A stretch of 64,000 nt of DNA, taken from JAWKIW01 sp041394145 (GTDB taxonomy: Bacteria > Actinomycetota > Acidimicrobiia > Acidimicrobiales > Acidimicrobilacustridaceae). Under the pieces are notes generated by a model, which was not told the DNA's origin, did no database searches, and was given only the letters and a program-made list of their open reading frames with translations. Numbering within the stretch: the stretch's first letter is position 1; the number at the start of each line of letters is the position of its first letter. The stretch spans positions 124,001 to 188,000 of the forward strand of contig JAWKIW010000003.1 of NCBI GenBank assembly GCA_041394145.1, given 5' to 3'. Below are positions 47,167 to 56,224 of the stretch, in pieces. The position numbers and the translations under genes were made by a program.

Positions 47167-48557
47167 GACATCTCCTCGGCGCCGGCCTCGTCGGCGGGAT
47201 CGGCCCGACCCGGTGGGGCTCCCACGCGGACACGGTCGATGCGGCGCCGGTCCATGGCGACGACCTCGAAGCGCCAGTGGTCGTGGTGGAAGGCCTCGCC
47301 CACCTCGGGGAGGTGCCCGAGACGATCGAGCACGAAGCCGGCGATGGTCTCGTAGTCCCCCTCGGGCAGCGCGAGCCCCGTCGCCTCCTCGACCTCGTCG
47401 GGGTGCAGCAGCCCCGACAGGACGAACTCGCCGGGGTGCTCCTCGCGGACCACGGGCGGGGTGAGGGGGTCGTACTCGTCGGCGATGTCGCCCACGATCT
47501 CCTCGACGAGGTCCTCGAGCGTCACGATCCCCGCCGTCCCGCCGTACTCGTCGACCACGACGGCGAAGTGGTTCCGGGTGTCGCGCATCTCCAGGAGGAG
47601 CTGGCGCACGTCGCGGCTCTCGGGCACGACGAGCGCATCGGTCATCACCTCGGCGACCGAGGTGGACGGCCGCTCGTCGGGCGGCACCCGGTGGACCTGC
47701 TTCACGAGGACCACGCCGACGATGTCGTCGATGTCGGTGCCCACCACCGGGAAGCGACTGAACCCGGTCCGCTCGGCCAGGGCCACCAGATCAGCCACGC
47801 TGTCGTCCCGGCCGCAGGTGGCCACCTCGGTGCGGGGGACCAGCACCTCGGCCGCGTCCTTCTCGGCGAAGCGGATGGAGCGGCTCAGCAGCCGCGAAGC
47901 GGCGTCGCCGATGGTGCCCTCGGCGGCCGACGCCCGGAACATCAGCGCCAGCTCCGACAGCGAGCGCACCGACGACAGCTCTTCGGTCGGCTCGATCCCC
48001 AGGCGGCGCACGGTCCAGTTGGCGGCGCCGTCGAGCAGGCGGATGAGCGGGCCGAACACCAGGCCGTACACCCGCAGGAAGGGCGACAACGCCAGCGTCG
48101 TCGACTCGGAGCGGGCGATGGCGATGGTCTTCGGCACCAGCTCGCCCAGCACCATCTCGAGGAACGTGGCGATGGTCAGGGCCAGGGCCACCGACACCCC
48201 GCGCTCGGCTCCGGGCCCGAGGAAGGGCTCGAGCAGCGGCCGGGGCAGCTCGGCGATGGTCGGCTCGGCGATGAAGCCGAGGATCAGCGACGCGACCGTG
48301 ATGCCGAGCTGCGCGCCGGACAGGTGGAACGACAGGCGACGCAGCAGCGGCTGGGCGGTGCGGGCCCGTCGACTGCCCTCCTCGGCCAGCCGGGCGATCC
48401 GGGTCCGGTCGACGGCGACGAGGGCGAACTCGGCAGCCACGAAGACGGCGGTGGCGGCGACGAGGAGGCAGACGGCGAGCAGGCCGAGTGCGATGTCGAT
48501 CAGGAGCTCCGTGGCCCGGCGGGTGGATCCCGGTCGCGGGGGCACGGGCCCTGGCAC
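47163..48557 (-). CDS. CNNM/HlyC-type transporter-associated membrane protein, paralogue 1
   Basis: This 464-residue protein has the full set: the DUF21 domain (LLAVCLLVAATAVFVAAEFA, LGITVASLILGFIAEPTI, MVLGELVPKTIAIA), a CBS pair (VLVPRTEVATCGRDDSVADL; VVGTDIDDIVGVVLVKQVHR) and the CorC_HlyC domain (SGLLHPDEVEEATGLALPEG). The predicted role is Mg2+/Co2+ transport or its regulation at the inner membrane. The GTG at 48557 is the first start, and later GTG codons are possible. It pairs with the shorter paralogue, and the two may form a heterodimer. Confidence 0.88.
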   Translation of the reverse strand: MPGPVPPRPGSTRRATELLIDIALGLLAVCLLVAATAVFVAAEFALVAVDRTRIARLAEEGSRRARTAQPLLRRLSFHLSGAQLGITVASLILGFIAEPTIAELPRPLLEPFLGPGAERGVSVALALTIATFLEMVLGELVPKTIAIARSESTTLALSPFLRVYGLVFGPLIRLLDGAANWTVRRLGIEPTEELSSVRSLSELALMFRASAAEGTIGDAASRLLSRSIRFAEKDAAEVLVPRTEVATCGRDDSVADLVALAERTGFSRFPVVGTDIDDIVGVVLVKQVHRVPPDERPSTSVAEVMTDALVVPESRDVRQLLLEMRDTRNHFAVVVDEYGGTAGIVTLEDLVEEIVGDIADEYDPLTPPVVREEHPGEFVLSGLLHPDEVEEATGLALPEGDYETIAGFVLDRLGHLPEVGEAFHHDHWRFEVVAMDRRRIDRVRVGAPPGRADPADEAGAEEMS

Positions 48558-48689
48558 GACCGGCCTCCGCAGCGTACCGCTGCCTGGTGGGACCGCCGAT
48601 GATCCAGCCCCCGACCGGGCCCTGGACGACAGCCGCCCGGCGAGCGCCGCGACCTCCGACCCCAGCGCCGGCGCGTGCGGCCCGACGCG

Positions 48690-51344
48690 TCAGGTGGCGA
48701 CGAGCCGCGCCGCCCGACCGCGGCGGGCCCGCTTGTGCACGCTGTCGGCGAGCCACACGGCCGGCACCGCCAGGAGCGCCACCGCCCAGCCCACCGGCGG
48801 GGGCGGGGCCTGCCCGAGCAGATCCGCCAGCCAGGGCACGAACAGCGACGCGGCCAGCGCCGCCAGCGAGGTGACGGCGGCGATCCCGAGCAGCCGATTG
48901 GCGCCGCGCCAGCGCAGCCGCCAGACCGGCACGAACGACGACCGGCACGCCGCCATGTTGGCCAGCTGGCCGAGGACGACGGCGGAGAACGCCGCCCCCG
49001 AGGCGGCGAGCAGCACGGGCCAGTCGGTGGGCACCTCGTGCCCCGGCCGCCACCCACCGACGAGGAGGACGGCGGCGAAGGCCGCCATCTCGATCACCGC
49101 CTCGGCCGGGCCGAGGACGCCGAACACCCGCACCAGCACGCGCCGGTTCAGGAGGTGCCCGCTGTGCGGCGCCCGGTCGAGCACGCGGTCGCTCGGCGGC
49201 TCGGCACCCAGGGCCAGCGCCGGGAGCAGGTCGGTGCCGATGTCGAGGGCGAGGATCTGCAGCACACCGAGGGCGAGCGGGATCCGCCCGGCGCTGAGCG
49301 CCCACACGACGAAGGGTGTGAGCTCGGCCACGTTGTCGGTGAGGTGGTAGGTGAGGAAGCGGCGGACGTTGGTGAAGGTGGCCCGCCCCTGCTCGACGGC
49401 CGCCACGATCGTGGCGAAGTGGTCGTCGAGCAGGACGAGGTCGGCCGACTCCCGCGCCACGTCGGTGCCCGACTCGCCCATGGCCACGCCGATGTCGGCC
49501 TGTTGCAGCGCCGGCCCGTCGTTGACCCCGTCCCCGGTCATGGCGACGACGTGGCCGCGCTCCTGCAGGGCGCGGGCGATGCGCAGCTTGTCCTCGGGCG
49601 ACACCCGCGCCACGACGATCCCGTCGGTGTCGAGCAGCTCGCCGAGCTCGGTGTCGTCGTCGGGCAGGTCGCTGCCGTCGAGCACCGGTGCGCCGGGCAG
49701 GGCCAGCCCCGTCTCCACGGCGATGGCATGGGCCGTCGCCGGGTGGTCGCCGGTGATCATCGCCACCTTGATGCCCGCTCGTCGGCACTCCCCCAGCGAG
49801 TCGTGCACGTCCGATCGCGGCGGATCCTCGAAGGCGAGCAGACCGAGGAGGGTCAGGTCCCGTTCGGCCCGGTCGGCGTCGTCGTCGGGGCCGATCGCCT
49901 GTGCATCACGTGTCGCCACGGCGAGCACCCGCAGGCCCTCGGCCGTCAGCTGCTCGACCACCTCGGCGGGAGCGTCGACCCCGGGTCCGGGTGGCCGGCA
50001 GCGGTCGAGCACCGTCTCGGGCGCTCCCTTCAACAGCAGGCGACCGTCGACGACCACCGACATCCGCCGTCGACGCGGGTCGAAGGGGAACCGTCGCCGC
50101 ACGACGCCGTCGACGGGTTCGGTCCCGTCGGCGAGCCGTCGGCTGAGGGCGTCGATGGCCGCCTCCATCGGATCTCCCTGCGCCCGCCAGACCCCGTCGA
50201 CCTCGACGGCTCGGCCCGTCGAGCACGCCCGCGCCACCTGCGCCACCTGTTGGGCACCGGCCCGCGCCACCGACCCGTCGACGAGGTCGGCAACGGGCCC
50301 GTACCCGCCGCCGGCGAGCCGGGTCGTGCCCGTCGGGGTCCACACCACCCGCACCTCCATCTCGTTGCGGGTGAGCGTGCCCGTCTTGTCGGTGCAGATG
50401 AAGGTGGTCGATCCGAGCGTCTCGACCGACTCCAACCGCCGCACGAGCGCCTTGCGGGCCGCCATCCGCTGCGCCCCGATGGCCAGCGACAGGGTGACGG
50501 TGGGCAGCAGGCCCTCGGGGACGAGCGCCACGGTCACGCCCACGGCGAAGAGGAACCCGTCGCTGGGCGCCGTGCCGAGGAGCAGCGCCAGCCCGAAGAA
50601 GGCCACGCCCACCCCGACCGCGATGCGGGCGATGGTGATCACCAAGCGGTGCAGCTCGCGGGCCAGCGGGCTCGGTGGCCGCGACCGCGACCGGGCGAGG
50701 GCGGCGATCCCGGCCAGGCGCGTGTCGGCGCCCACGGCGACGACGACGGCCCGGGCCTCCCCCTCGACCACGAAGCAGCCCGCCGACAGGCGGTCACCTG
50801 CCTCGATCGCCTCCGGGACGCTCTCGCCCGTCAGCGTCGACGTGTCCACCCGCAGGGCGTGCGCCTCCGACGCGACCAGGTCCGCCGAGATGCGGTCGCC
50901 GGCCTCGAGCAGCACCAGGTCGTCGACGACCAGGTCGTCGGCCGGCACGGTCACCGGCTCGCCGTCGCGCACCACGGTGACGTCTCGGGGCAGCAGCTCG
51001 CGCAGGCGCTCGGCCGCCCGCTCGGCTCGGTGCTCCTGGAGGAAGGCGAACACCCCGTTCACGACGATCACCACGTAGATCGCCACGCCCAGCTGGGGCA
51101 GGCCGGCGACGAAGGCCAGCACGCCGGCGATCCACAGCATCACGGCGAAGAAGTGCGTCATCTGGGCCAGCAGGCTCCGCCACCACGGCGGGGGCGGTGC
51201 GGTCGGCAGCCGGTTCGGTCCCTGGGCGGCGAGCCGCTCGGCGGCCTCGGCCGACGAGAGCCCGGTCACCTCTCGCCGGGTGCGCGGCGCATCGGGGTCC
51301 GACGCACCACCGTCCCCGGAGGTCTCGAGCTCGGCCACGGCCAC
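48690..51344 (-). CDS. Cation-transporting P-type ATPase (P2 type)
   Basis: This 884-residue ion pump has the cation-ATPase N-terminal region (VTGLSSAEAAERLAAQGPNR), the actuator TGES loop in STLTGESVPEA, and the phosphorylated Asp319 in CTDKTGTLTRN. The N-domain KGAPE motif (LLLKGAPETVLDR), the hinge MTGDGVNDGPAL and a C-terminal set of six helices follow. The membrane ion motif reads LVPEGLLP in helix 4. This is the P2 group (Ca2+/Na+/K+-type), but the ion cannot be fixed. Next to the CNNM pair it suggests a divalent-cation module. Confidence 0.9.
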   Translation of the reverse strand: MAVAELETSGDGGASDPDAPRTRREVTGLSSAEAAERLAAQGPNRLPTAPPPPWWRSLLAQMTHFFAVMLWIAGVLAFVAGLPQLGVAIYVVIVVNGVFAFLQEHRAERAAERLRELLPRDVTVVRDGEPVTVPADDLVVDDLVLLEAGDRISADLVASEAHALRVDTSTLTGESVPEAIEAGDRLSAGCFVVEGEARAVVVAVGADTRLAGIAALARSRSRPPSPLARELHRLVITIARIAVGVGVAFFGLALLLGTAPSDGFLFAVGVTVALVPEGLLPTVTLSLAIGAQRMAARKALVRRLESVETLGSTTFICTDKTGTLTRNEMEVRVVWTPTGTTRLAGGGYGPVADLVDGSVARAGAQQVAQVARACSTGRAVEVDGVWRAQGDPMEAAIDALSRRLADGTEPVDGVVRRRFPFDPRRRRMSVVVDGRLLLKGAPETVLDRCRPPGPGVDAPAEVVEQLTAEGLRVLAVATRDAQAIGPDDDADRAERDLTLLGLLAFEDPPRSDVHDSLGECRRAGIKVAMITGDHPATAHAIAVETGLALPGAPVLDGSDLPDDDTELGELLDTDGIVVARVSPEDKLRIARALQERGHVVAMTGDGVNDGPALQQADIGVAMGESGTDVARESADLVLLDDHFATIVAAVEQGRATFTNVRRFLTYHLTDNVAELTPFVVWALSAGRIPLALGVLQILALDIGTDLLPALALGAEPPSDRVLDRAPHSGHLLNRRVLVRVFGVLGPAEAVIEMAAFAAVLLVGGWRPGHEVPTDWPVLLAASGAAFSAVVLGQLANMAACRSSFVPVWRLRWRGANRLLGIAAVTSLAALAASLFVPWLADLLGQAPPPPVGWAVALLAVPAVWLADSVHKRARRGRAARLVAT

Positions 51345-51512
51345 AGTCTCGCCCGCCGGGACCGGACCCCCGAGGATCCGATGACCCGGGCCGCGTCACC
51401 GGGACCGCCAGGGTCGGCAGCCACGACGCCCGCGGACGACACCGGCGACGCCCGTGGGGTCCTGCCCGGCGAGAGGCCGCCGGGGAGGGGTCGCCGTGGC
51501 GAGGCGCAGGGC

Positions 51513-51518
51513 TAGCGT
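51513..51518 (+). promoter_or_regulatory. Candidate -10 box TAGCGT upstream of tauE
   Basis: TAGCGT lies 34 nt before the GTG at 51553, in the 208-bp divergent gap with the P-type ATPase. The short leader contains GCGGAG. Confidence 0.35.
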
Positions 51519-51552
51519 CGACGCCCGTGAACGCCGGGCGGAGCACCGTGAC

Positions 51553-52283
51553 GTGAGCGTCGGGGTCACCGCCGTGCTGCTCGCCTCGGTCGTGGTGCTC
51601 GTGGGGGCGGCGCTGCAGGGCTCGGTCGGCTTCGGCATGAGCCTCATCGCCGCGCCGTTCCTCGTGCTCGTCGACCCCACGCTGGTGCCGGTGCCGATCA
51701 ACGTGGTCTCGCTGGTCTTCAACCTGCTGGTCGTCGGCCGGGAGCGGGGCGACGCGCACTGGCAGGCCGTGTCGTGGCCGCTGGGCGGGCTCGTCCCCGG
51801 TGCCGCCGTCGGCGCGGCCGTGCTCACCGCGCTGGCGGACCGTCGCGACGCGCTCACGATCGTCCTGGCGAGCCTGGTGCTGGTGGCGGTCGCGCTCAGC
51901 GCCGCCGGACTGCACCCTCGACGGCGACCCGGCACGCTGCTCGGCGTGGGGACGCTGTCGGGGTTCATGAACACCACGGTCGGCATCGGCGGCCCGCCGA
52001 TCGCCCTCGCCTTCCAGGACGCCACCGGGCCCCAGTTGCGCGGTGCGCTCAGCCGGTTCTTCCTCGTCAACCAGGTCACGTCGCTGCTGCTGCTCGCCGT
52101 CTGGGGCCAGGTGCACGCCCCGACGTCTGGGCGGGGCTGGCGCTCGTGCCGGCGGCGGCGGTCGGCTTCGTGGTCTCGGGGCGCCTCACCGGGCACGTCG
52201 ACCGGGGCCGGGTCCGCGCCGCGGTGCTCGGCGTCTCGGCCGCCACCGCGGTGGTGGCCATCCTCCGGGCCGTGGCCGGCTGA
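51553..52283 (+). CDS. TauE/SafE-family sulfite exporter-like membrane protein (one frame break)
   Basis: This membrane protein of about 243 residues has repeated hydrophobic segments. The family motifs are VGAALQGSVGFGMSLIAAPF near the start and GFMNTTVGIGGPPIALAFQD in the second half. At about 52,127 one base is missing: HAPTS continues in the next frame as VWAGLALVPAAAVGFVVSGR to the stop at 52283. Members move sulfoacetate, sulfite or other organic anions. No sulfonate genes are near. Confidence 0.83.
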
Positions 52284-52347
52284 TCGTCACCCTGCCTGGG
52301 GACGTGTCGGCGGCGGACGGGTCGACGGCCGGCGACGAACCCGCCGA

Positions 52348-52353
52348 TAGGGT
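52348..52353 (+). promoter_or_regulatory. -10 box TAGGGT, leaderless start of the ABC ATPase
   Basis: TAGGGT ends 7 nt before the GTG at 52361, with no ribosome site between. Confidence 0.45.
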
Positions 52354-52360
52354 GCGCCGG

Positions 52361-53184
52361 GTGCCCGCCGCCGGAACCGACCCCGATCCGCGCTGGCGCT
52401 GGACGGCGTCGGGCTGGTGCGGGACGGGCGGACGATCCTCGACGACGTCACCTGGCACGTGCGGCCCGGTGAGCGGTGGGTGGTGCTGGGGCGCAACGGG
52501 TCGGGCAAGACGTCGCTCGTGCGCATCGCGTCGCTCTACCTGCACCCGTCGGCCGGCACGGTGCGAGTGCTGGGCGAGACGCTCGGACGTACGGACGTGC
52601 GCACGCTGCGCACCCACATCGGCGTGATGAGCGCGGCGATGGCCGACCTGATGCGACCCCAGCTGCCGGCGGTCGACGTGGTGATGACCGCCCGCCACGC
52701 TGCGCTGGAGCCCTGGTGGCACCGCTACACCGACGATGACCGCCGGCGGGCCCGGGCGCTGCTCGACCAGGTCGGAGCCGGCCACGTGGCCGACCAGGCG
52801 TTCGGGACCCTCTCGTCGGGCGAGCGCCAACGGGTGCTGCTCGCCCGCACGCTCATGACCGACCCCGGCCTCCTGCTGTTCGACGAGCCGATGGCTGCGC
52901 TCGACCTCGGCGCCCGCGAAGAGCTCGTCGCCAGCCTGGCCGCCCTGGCCGCCGACGAAGGAACCCCGCCGATCGTGCTCGTCACCCACCACCTCGAGGA
53001 GGTGCCGCCCCGCTTCACCCACGCCCTGCTGCTCGCCGAGGGGCGGGTGCAGGCGGCCGGCCCGATCGAGGACGTGCTCACCGGCGAAGCGCTCTCGGGC
53101 TGCTTCGGCGTGGCGGTCTCCCTCGAACGCCGAGACGGCCGGTACCGAGCGGTCGCGGCCCCATCGACCACCGCGTTCGCCTGA
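52361..53184 (+). CDS. Stand-alone ABC transporter ATP-binding protein (one frame break near the start)
   Basis: GTG 52361 opens VPAAGTDPDP; one base is missing near 52,395, after which ALALDGVGLVRDGRTILDDV leads into a complete ABC ATPase (Walker A LGRNGSGKTSL, signature FGTLSSGERQRVLLARTL, Walker B LLLFDEPMAALDLG, H-loop LVTHHLEEVPP). Restored length is about 274 residues. The overall form resembles the ModF/YlmA-type cytosolic ABC ATPases. No permease gene lies on either side, so the partner is unknown. Confidence 0.82.
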
Positions 53185-53201
53185 GGCCCACGCCGGTCAC
53201 C

Positions 53202-53235
53202 CCTCGGCGGCGGTCACACCTCGGCGGCGGTCACC
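53202..53235. repeat. Two-copy 17-bp tandem repeat at the SRPBCC gene end
   Basis: CCTCGGCGGCGGTCAC occurs at 53202-53217 and 53219-53234. The second copy encodes the last residues (VTAAEV and stop) of the SRPBCC gene and the first copy repeats them just past the stop. This looks like a local slippage duplication. Confidence 0.6.
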
Positions 53236-53663
53236 CGCTCGAGCAGGCGGGGCCGGGAGCGCTCGATCTCGTCGTCGAGCATCCGCTCGAGCACCGAGCC
53301 CCCGAAGGAGCCGCCGTAGTGCAGGTGCATCTCGAGGCGGCTGCCCGCGCCGGTGGGGTGCACGCGAGCCTCGAGGATCCACGGCGAGTGCGCGCGGCCG
53401 TCGAGCTCGCGTCGCTCGAACCGGACGTGGGCGCCCGGCTCGTACGCGGTGCGGACCATCCGCAGCCGCTTCGACCGGGCGAGCGGGCCGAGCCGTCCGC
53501 GCAGCTCGACCGACCAGGCCGGACCGGGATCACCGTCGTCGGACTCGGCCGCCTCGGCGCGCGGCACGATCCCGAGCCACGCCGGGTAGGCGGCCAGGTC
53601 GCCCACCTCGGCGAAGAGGCGGTCCGGTGGGCACGGTGCGGCCAGGTCTGCGGTCACGTCCAC
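53214..53663 (-). CDS. SRPBCC/polyketide cyclase-like lipid-binding protein
   Basis: This 149-residue START-like fold protein opens VDVTADLAAPCPPDRLFAEV, with GDLAAYPAWLGIV as in coenzyme-Q-binding/cyclase family members, and continues with strands such as WSVELRGRLGPLARSKRLRM and RLEMHLHYGGSFGG before a long C-terminal helix (LERMLDDEIERSRPRLLERV). The ligand is unknown. It converges on the lone ABC ATPase with 29 bp between them. Confidence 0.8.
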   Translation of the reverse strand: MDVTADLAAPCPPDRLFAEVGDLAAYPAWLGIVPRAEAAESDDGDPGPAWSVELRGRLGPLARSKRLRMVRTAYEPGAHVRFERRELDGRAHSPWILEARVHPTGAGSRLEMHLHYGGSFGGSVLERMLDDEIERSRPRLLERVTAAEV

Positions 53664-53727
53664 GGCCCCATTCTTCCGTGCCGCCCGCCTCGAACGGCAA
53701 CCGCGGGTCGGTGCGGCCGACTGGGGG

Positions 53728-54900
53728 TCAGCCGACGCCGAGCAGGATCAGCAGGGTCGCCGTTCCGTTGATCGTGAAGTGGGCGAGCACGCCGGCACCG
53801 CAGCGGTTCGTGGCGTAGCGCAGCAGCCCGAGGATCAGCCCGAAGATCGTGATGTGGACGATGAGGAACAGCACCGCGACACCGGAGGGTCCGCCCTGGA
53901 AGTGCAGGATCCCGAACAGGACCGTCGAGGCCACGATCGCCCACACCGAGCCGAGCCGCTTCTCGAACGCCGCGTAGGTCAGGCCGCGGAAGAACAGCTC
54001 CTCGAACACGGGAGCGCCGATGGCGACCACGATGGCCACCACCGCGTAGGCCGCGCCGCTCCCCCGGTTCTCGGTCAGCACCTGGGTGTTGGTCGCCTGC
54101 TCGACGCCGGCCGCCTGCTGCAGGGCCGCGATGATCCCGCCGAGGAGCAGGGCGAGGAGGCCCCCGCCGACACCGATGGGCACGTCGATCCATCGGAACG
54201 CGTAGCGGAAGTCCTTGATCAGGGACCGCTGCCCGCGCCAGTAGGTGACCAGGATCGGCCACCCACCGAACCCGACCCACGTGGCGATGGCGCCGGCCAC
54301 GACCAGCCCGAGGTTGCTGTTGGTGGTCAGGGCCTCGGGGTCGTTGATGTTGGCGATGACGAAGGGGATGGCGACGAGGAACGACGCGGCCAGGACCACC
54401 AGCAGGCCGTAGAAGACGTCGCCGATGCCCCAGCGAACGGGCGGGTAGGCGTCGCGGCCCCGCGCCGGGCGCTCGCCGACCCAGGTGTCGATCGGCGGGC
54501 CCCCGGGCTGCCCGTACCACGCGCCGTACCCGTAGGGCGGCTGGCCGTACCCCGACGGCGGCTGGCCGTACCCCGACGGCGGTTGGCCGTACCCCGACGG
54601 CGGCTGGCCGTACCCCGACGGCGGTTGGCCGTACCCCGGCGGCGGTTGGCCGTACCCCGGCGGCGGTTGGCCGTACCCCGGCTGGGCCGGACCGCTGGTG
54701 ACGGCGGCACCCTCGGACCCCCGCTGGGCAGCTCGGGCCCACGGATCGGGAGCCGGTGCCGGTGCCGACGACCAGACCGGCGGCTCGGGCGCGGGCGCCG
54801 GCGGCCCGGGCGGCGCCGCCGGCGGCGCCTCGGGCCAGGCCGTCGGTGCTTCGTCGGAGGGATCGGTCGGGTGTGGCGCGGCGGGGCCGGTGGGTTCCAC
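53728..54900 (-). CDS. CPBP-family intramembrane metalloprotease with YGQPPx repeats
   Basis: This 390-residue membrane protein has the three CPBP (Abi/CAAX) motifs: EExxxR in PVFEELFFRGLTYAAF, FxxxH in FGILHFQGG, and HxxxN in LAHFTINGT near the C-terminus. Eight or so hydrophobic helices surround them. The N-terminal 130 residues are cytoplasmic, rich in Pro/Ala, and contain seven GYGQPP(P/S/Y) repeats (residues 75-123). The GTG at 54900 is the best start. Members can process prenylated proteins or act in bacteriocin immunity; no such partner is seen here. Confidence 0.87.
   Translation of the reverse strand: MEPTGPAAPHPTDPSDEAPTAWPEAPPAAPPGPPAPAPEPPVWSSAPAPAPDPWARAAQRGSEGAAVTSGPAQPGYGQPPPGYGQPPPGYGQPPSGYGQPPSGYGQPPSGYGQPPSGYGQPPYGYGAWYGQPGGPPIDTWVGERPARGRDAYPPVRWGIGDVFYGLLVVLAASFLVAIPFVIANINDPEALTTNSNLGLVVAGAIATWVGFGGWPILVTYWRGQRSLIKDFRYAFRWIDVPIGVGGGLLALLLGGIIAALQQAAGVEQATNTQVLTENRGSGAAYAVVAIVVAIGAPVFEELFFRGLTYAAFEKRLGSVWAIVASTVLFGILHFQGGPSGVAVLFLIVHITIFGLILGLLRYATNRCGAGVLAHFTINGTATLLILLGVG
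54532..54678 (-). repeat. Seven 21-bp coding repeats (GYGQPPx)
   Basis: Seven tandem 21-bp units encode GYGQPP followed by P, P, S, S, S, S, Y in the cytoplasmic tail of the CPBP protein. The units differ by one or two bases, so slippage could change copy number. Confidence 0.9.
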
Positions 54901-54953
54901 GCCTGCATTCCACCACGGTCGGCATCGAATGGGTGCGTCGCGAGGCCCAGGGC

Positions 54954-54959
54954 TACCGT
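54954..54959 (+). promoter_or_regulatory. -10 box TACCGT, leaderless start of acyl-CoA dehydrogenase 1
   Basis: TACCGT ends 7 nt before the ATG at 54967, with no ribosome site between. Confidence 0.5.
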
Positions 54960-54966
54960 CGGCTGG

Positions 54967-56118
54967 ATGGAGCGCACCCTGTTCGACGAGGAGCACGAGC
55001 TGTTCCGCGCCAGCTGGCGCCAGTTCGTGGACAAGGAGATCGTGCCCCACCACGAGCAGTGGGGGCGCGCCGGGATCGTCCCCCGGGAGCTGTTCGCCGC
55101 CGCCGGCGAGCACGGCTTCCTCGCCTTCGCCGCCCCCGAGGAGCACGGCGGTGGGGGCAACGGCGACTTCCGCTACAACCTCATCGTCACCGAGGAGATC
55201 CAGCGAGGCGGGGTCGCCGGCAGCGGCCTCGGCATCACGCTGCACAACGACATCTGCCTCCCCTACTTCCTGCACCTCACCAACGACGAGCAGAAGGCCC
55301 GCTGGCTGCCGGGCATCTGCTCGGGCGAGCTCATCACCGCGGTGGCCATGACCGAGCCGGGCATCGGCTCCGACCTGGCCAGCATGCGCACCACGGCCGT
55401 GCGCGACGGCGACACCTACGTGGTCAACGGGTCCAAGACGTTCATCACCAACGGCATCAACGCCGATCTCGTCATCACCGCGGTGAAGACCGATCCGACC
55501 CAGCGCCACAAGGGCATGAGCCTGGTCGTGCTCGAGCGGGGCATGGAGGGGTTCGAGCGGGGTCGCAACCTCGACAAGGTCGGCCTGCACGCCCAGGACA
55601 CGGCCGAGCTGTTCTTCACCGACGTGCGGGTGCCGACGGCCAACCTGCTCGGCGGCGAGGAGGGCCAGGGGTTCGTGCACCTCGTCCAGAACCTCCCCCA
55701 GGAGCGGCTGTCGATCGCCATGGCCGGCGTCGCCGCCGCCCGTCAGGCGTTCGAGTGGACGCTCGCCTACGCCAGGGAGCGACAGGCGTTCGGCCAGCCC
55801 ATCGGCTCGTTCCAGAACAGCCGCTTCGTGCTGGCCGAGATGGCCACCGAGATCGAGATCGCCCAGTCCTTCATCGACCGCTGCGTCGTGGCGCTCAGCA
55901 CCGACGACCTCACGGTCGAGGAGGCGGCCATGGCCAAGTGGTGGTGCACCGAGCTGCAGAACAAGGTGGTCGACCGCTGCGTGCAGCTGCACGGCGGCTA
56001 CGGCTACATGGCCGAGTACCCGATCGCCCGCGCCTACGTCGACGCCCGCATCTCGACGATCTACGGGGGCACGACCGAGATCATGAAGGAGATCATCGGC
56101 CGAGGCCTCGGCGTCTGA
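54967..56118 (+). CDS. Acyl-CoA dehydrogenase 1
   Basis: This 383-residue FAD enzyme of fatty or branched-chain acyl-CoA oxidation has the signature AMTEPGIGSDLASM and YVVNGSKTFITNG, the FAD-binding arm RQAFGQPIGSFQ and LHGGYGYMAEYPIARAYVDA. The catalytic Glu is probably Glu371 in IYGGTTEI. It resembles long-chain FadE-type enzymes. Electrons would go to ETF. It converges on a second, dissimilar family member with a hairpin between them. Confidence 0.95.
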   Translation: MERTLFDEEHELFRASWRQFVDKEIVPHHEQWGRAGIVPRELFAAAGEHGFLAFAAPEEHGGGGNGDFRYNLIVTEEIQRGGVAGSGLGITLHNDICLPYFLHLTNDEQKARWLPGICSGELITAVAMTEPGIGSDLASMRTTAVRDGDTYVVNGSKTFITNGINADLVITAVKTDPTQRHKGMSLVVLERGMEGFERGRNLDKVGLHAQDTAELFFTDVRVPTANLLGGEEGQGFVHLVQNLPQERLSIAMAGVAAARQAFEWTLAYARERQAFGQPIGSFQNSRFVLAEMATEIEIAQSFIDRCVVALSTDDLTVEEAAMAKWWCTELQNKVVDRCVQLHGGYGYMAEYPIARAYVDARISTIYGGTTEIMKEIIGRGLGV

Positions 56119-56174
56119 CCGCCCGGACACGACATCCGACCCGCGCCACCCCGCTCCCCTGCGCTTTCCGTCAT

Positions 56175-56202
56175 GGATCTGCGTGCCCCAGCCCGCAGAT
56201 CC
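56175..56202. terminator. Bidirectional-type hairpin between convergent acyl-CoA dehydrogenases
   Basis: GGATCTGCG pairs perfectly with CGCAGATCC around a 10-nt loop. It is the only strong hairpin in the 106-bp gap and lies 56 bp and 22 bp from the two stops. Confidence 0.5.
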
Positions 56203-56224
56203 GCTGACAGTACGGCAGGGTGGG

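Noticed and set aside
54532..54678. Regular 21-bp repeats as a possible CRISPR array
   Set aside because: The repeats are contiguous with no spacers, keep one reading frame, and encode YGQPP units in a membrane protein. No cas genes are present.
53728..54900. CPBP protease as phage abortive infection (Abi) defence
   Set aside because: The family name overlaps with Abi, but no toxin, restriction or other defence gene is nearby, and most CPBP proteins are housekeeping proteases.
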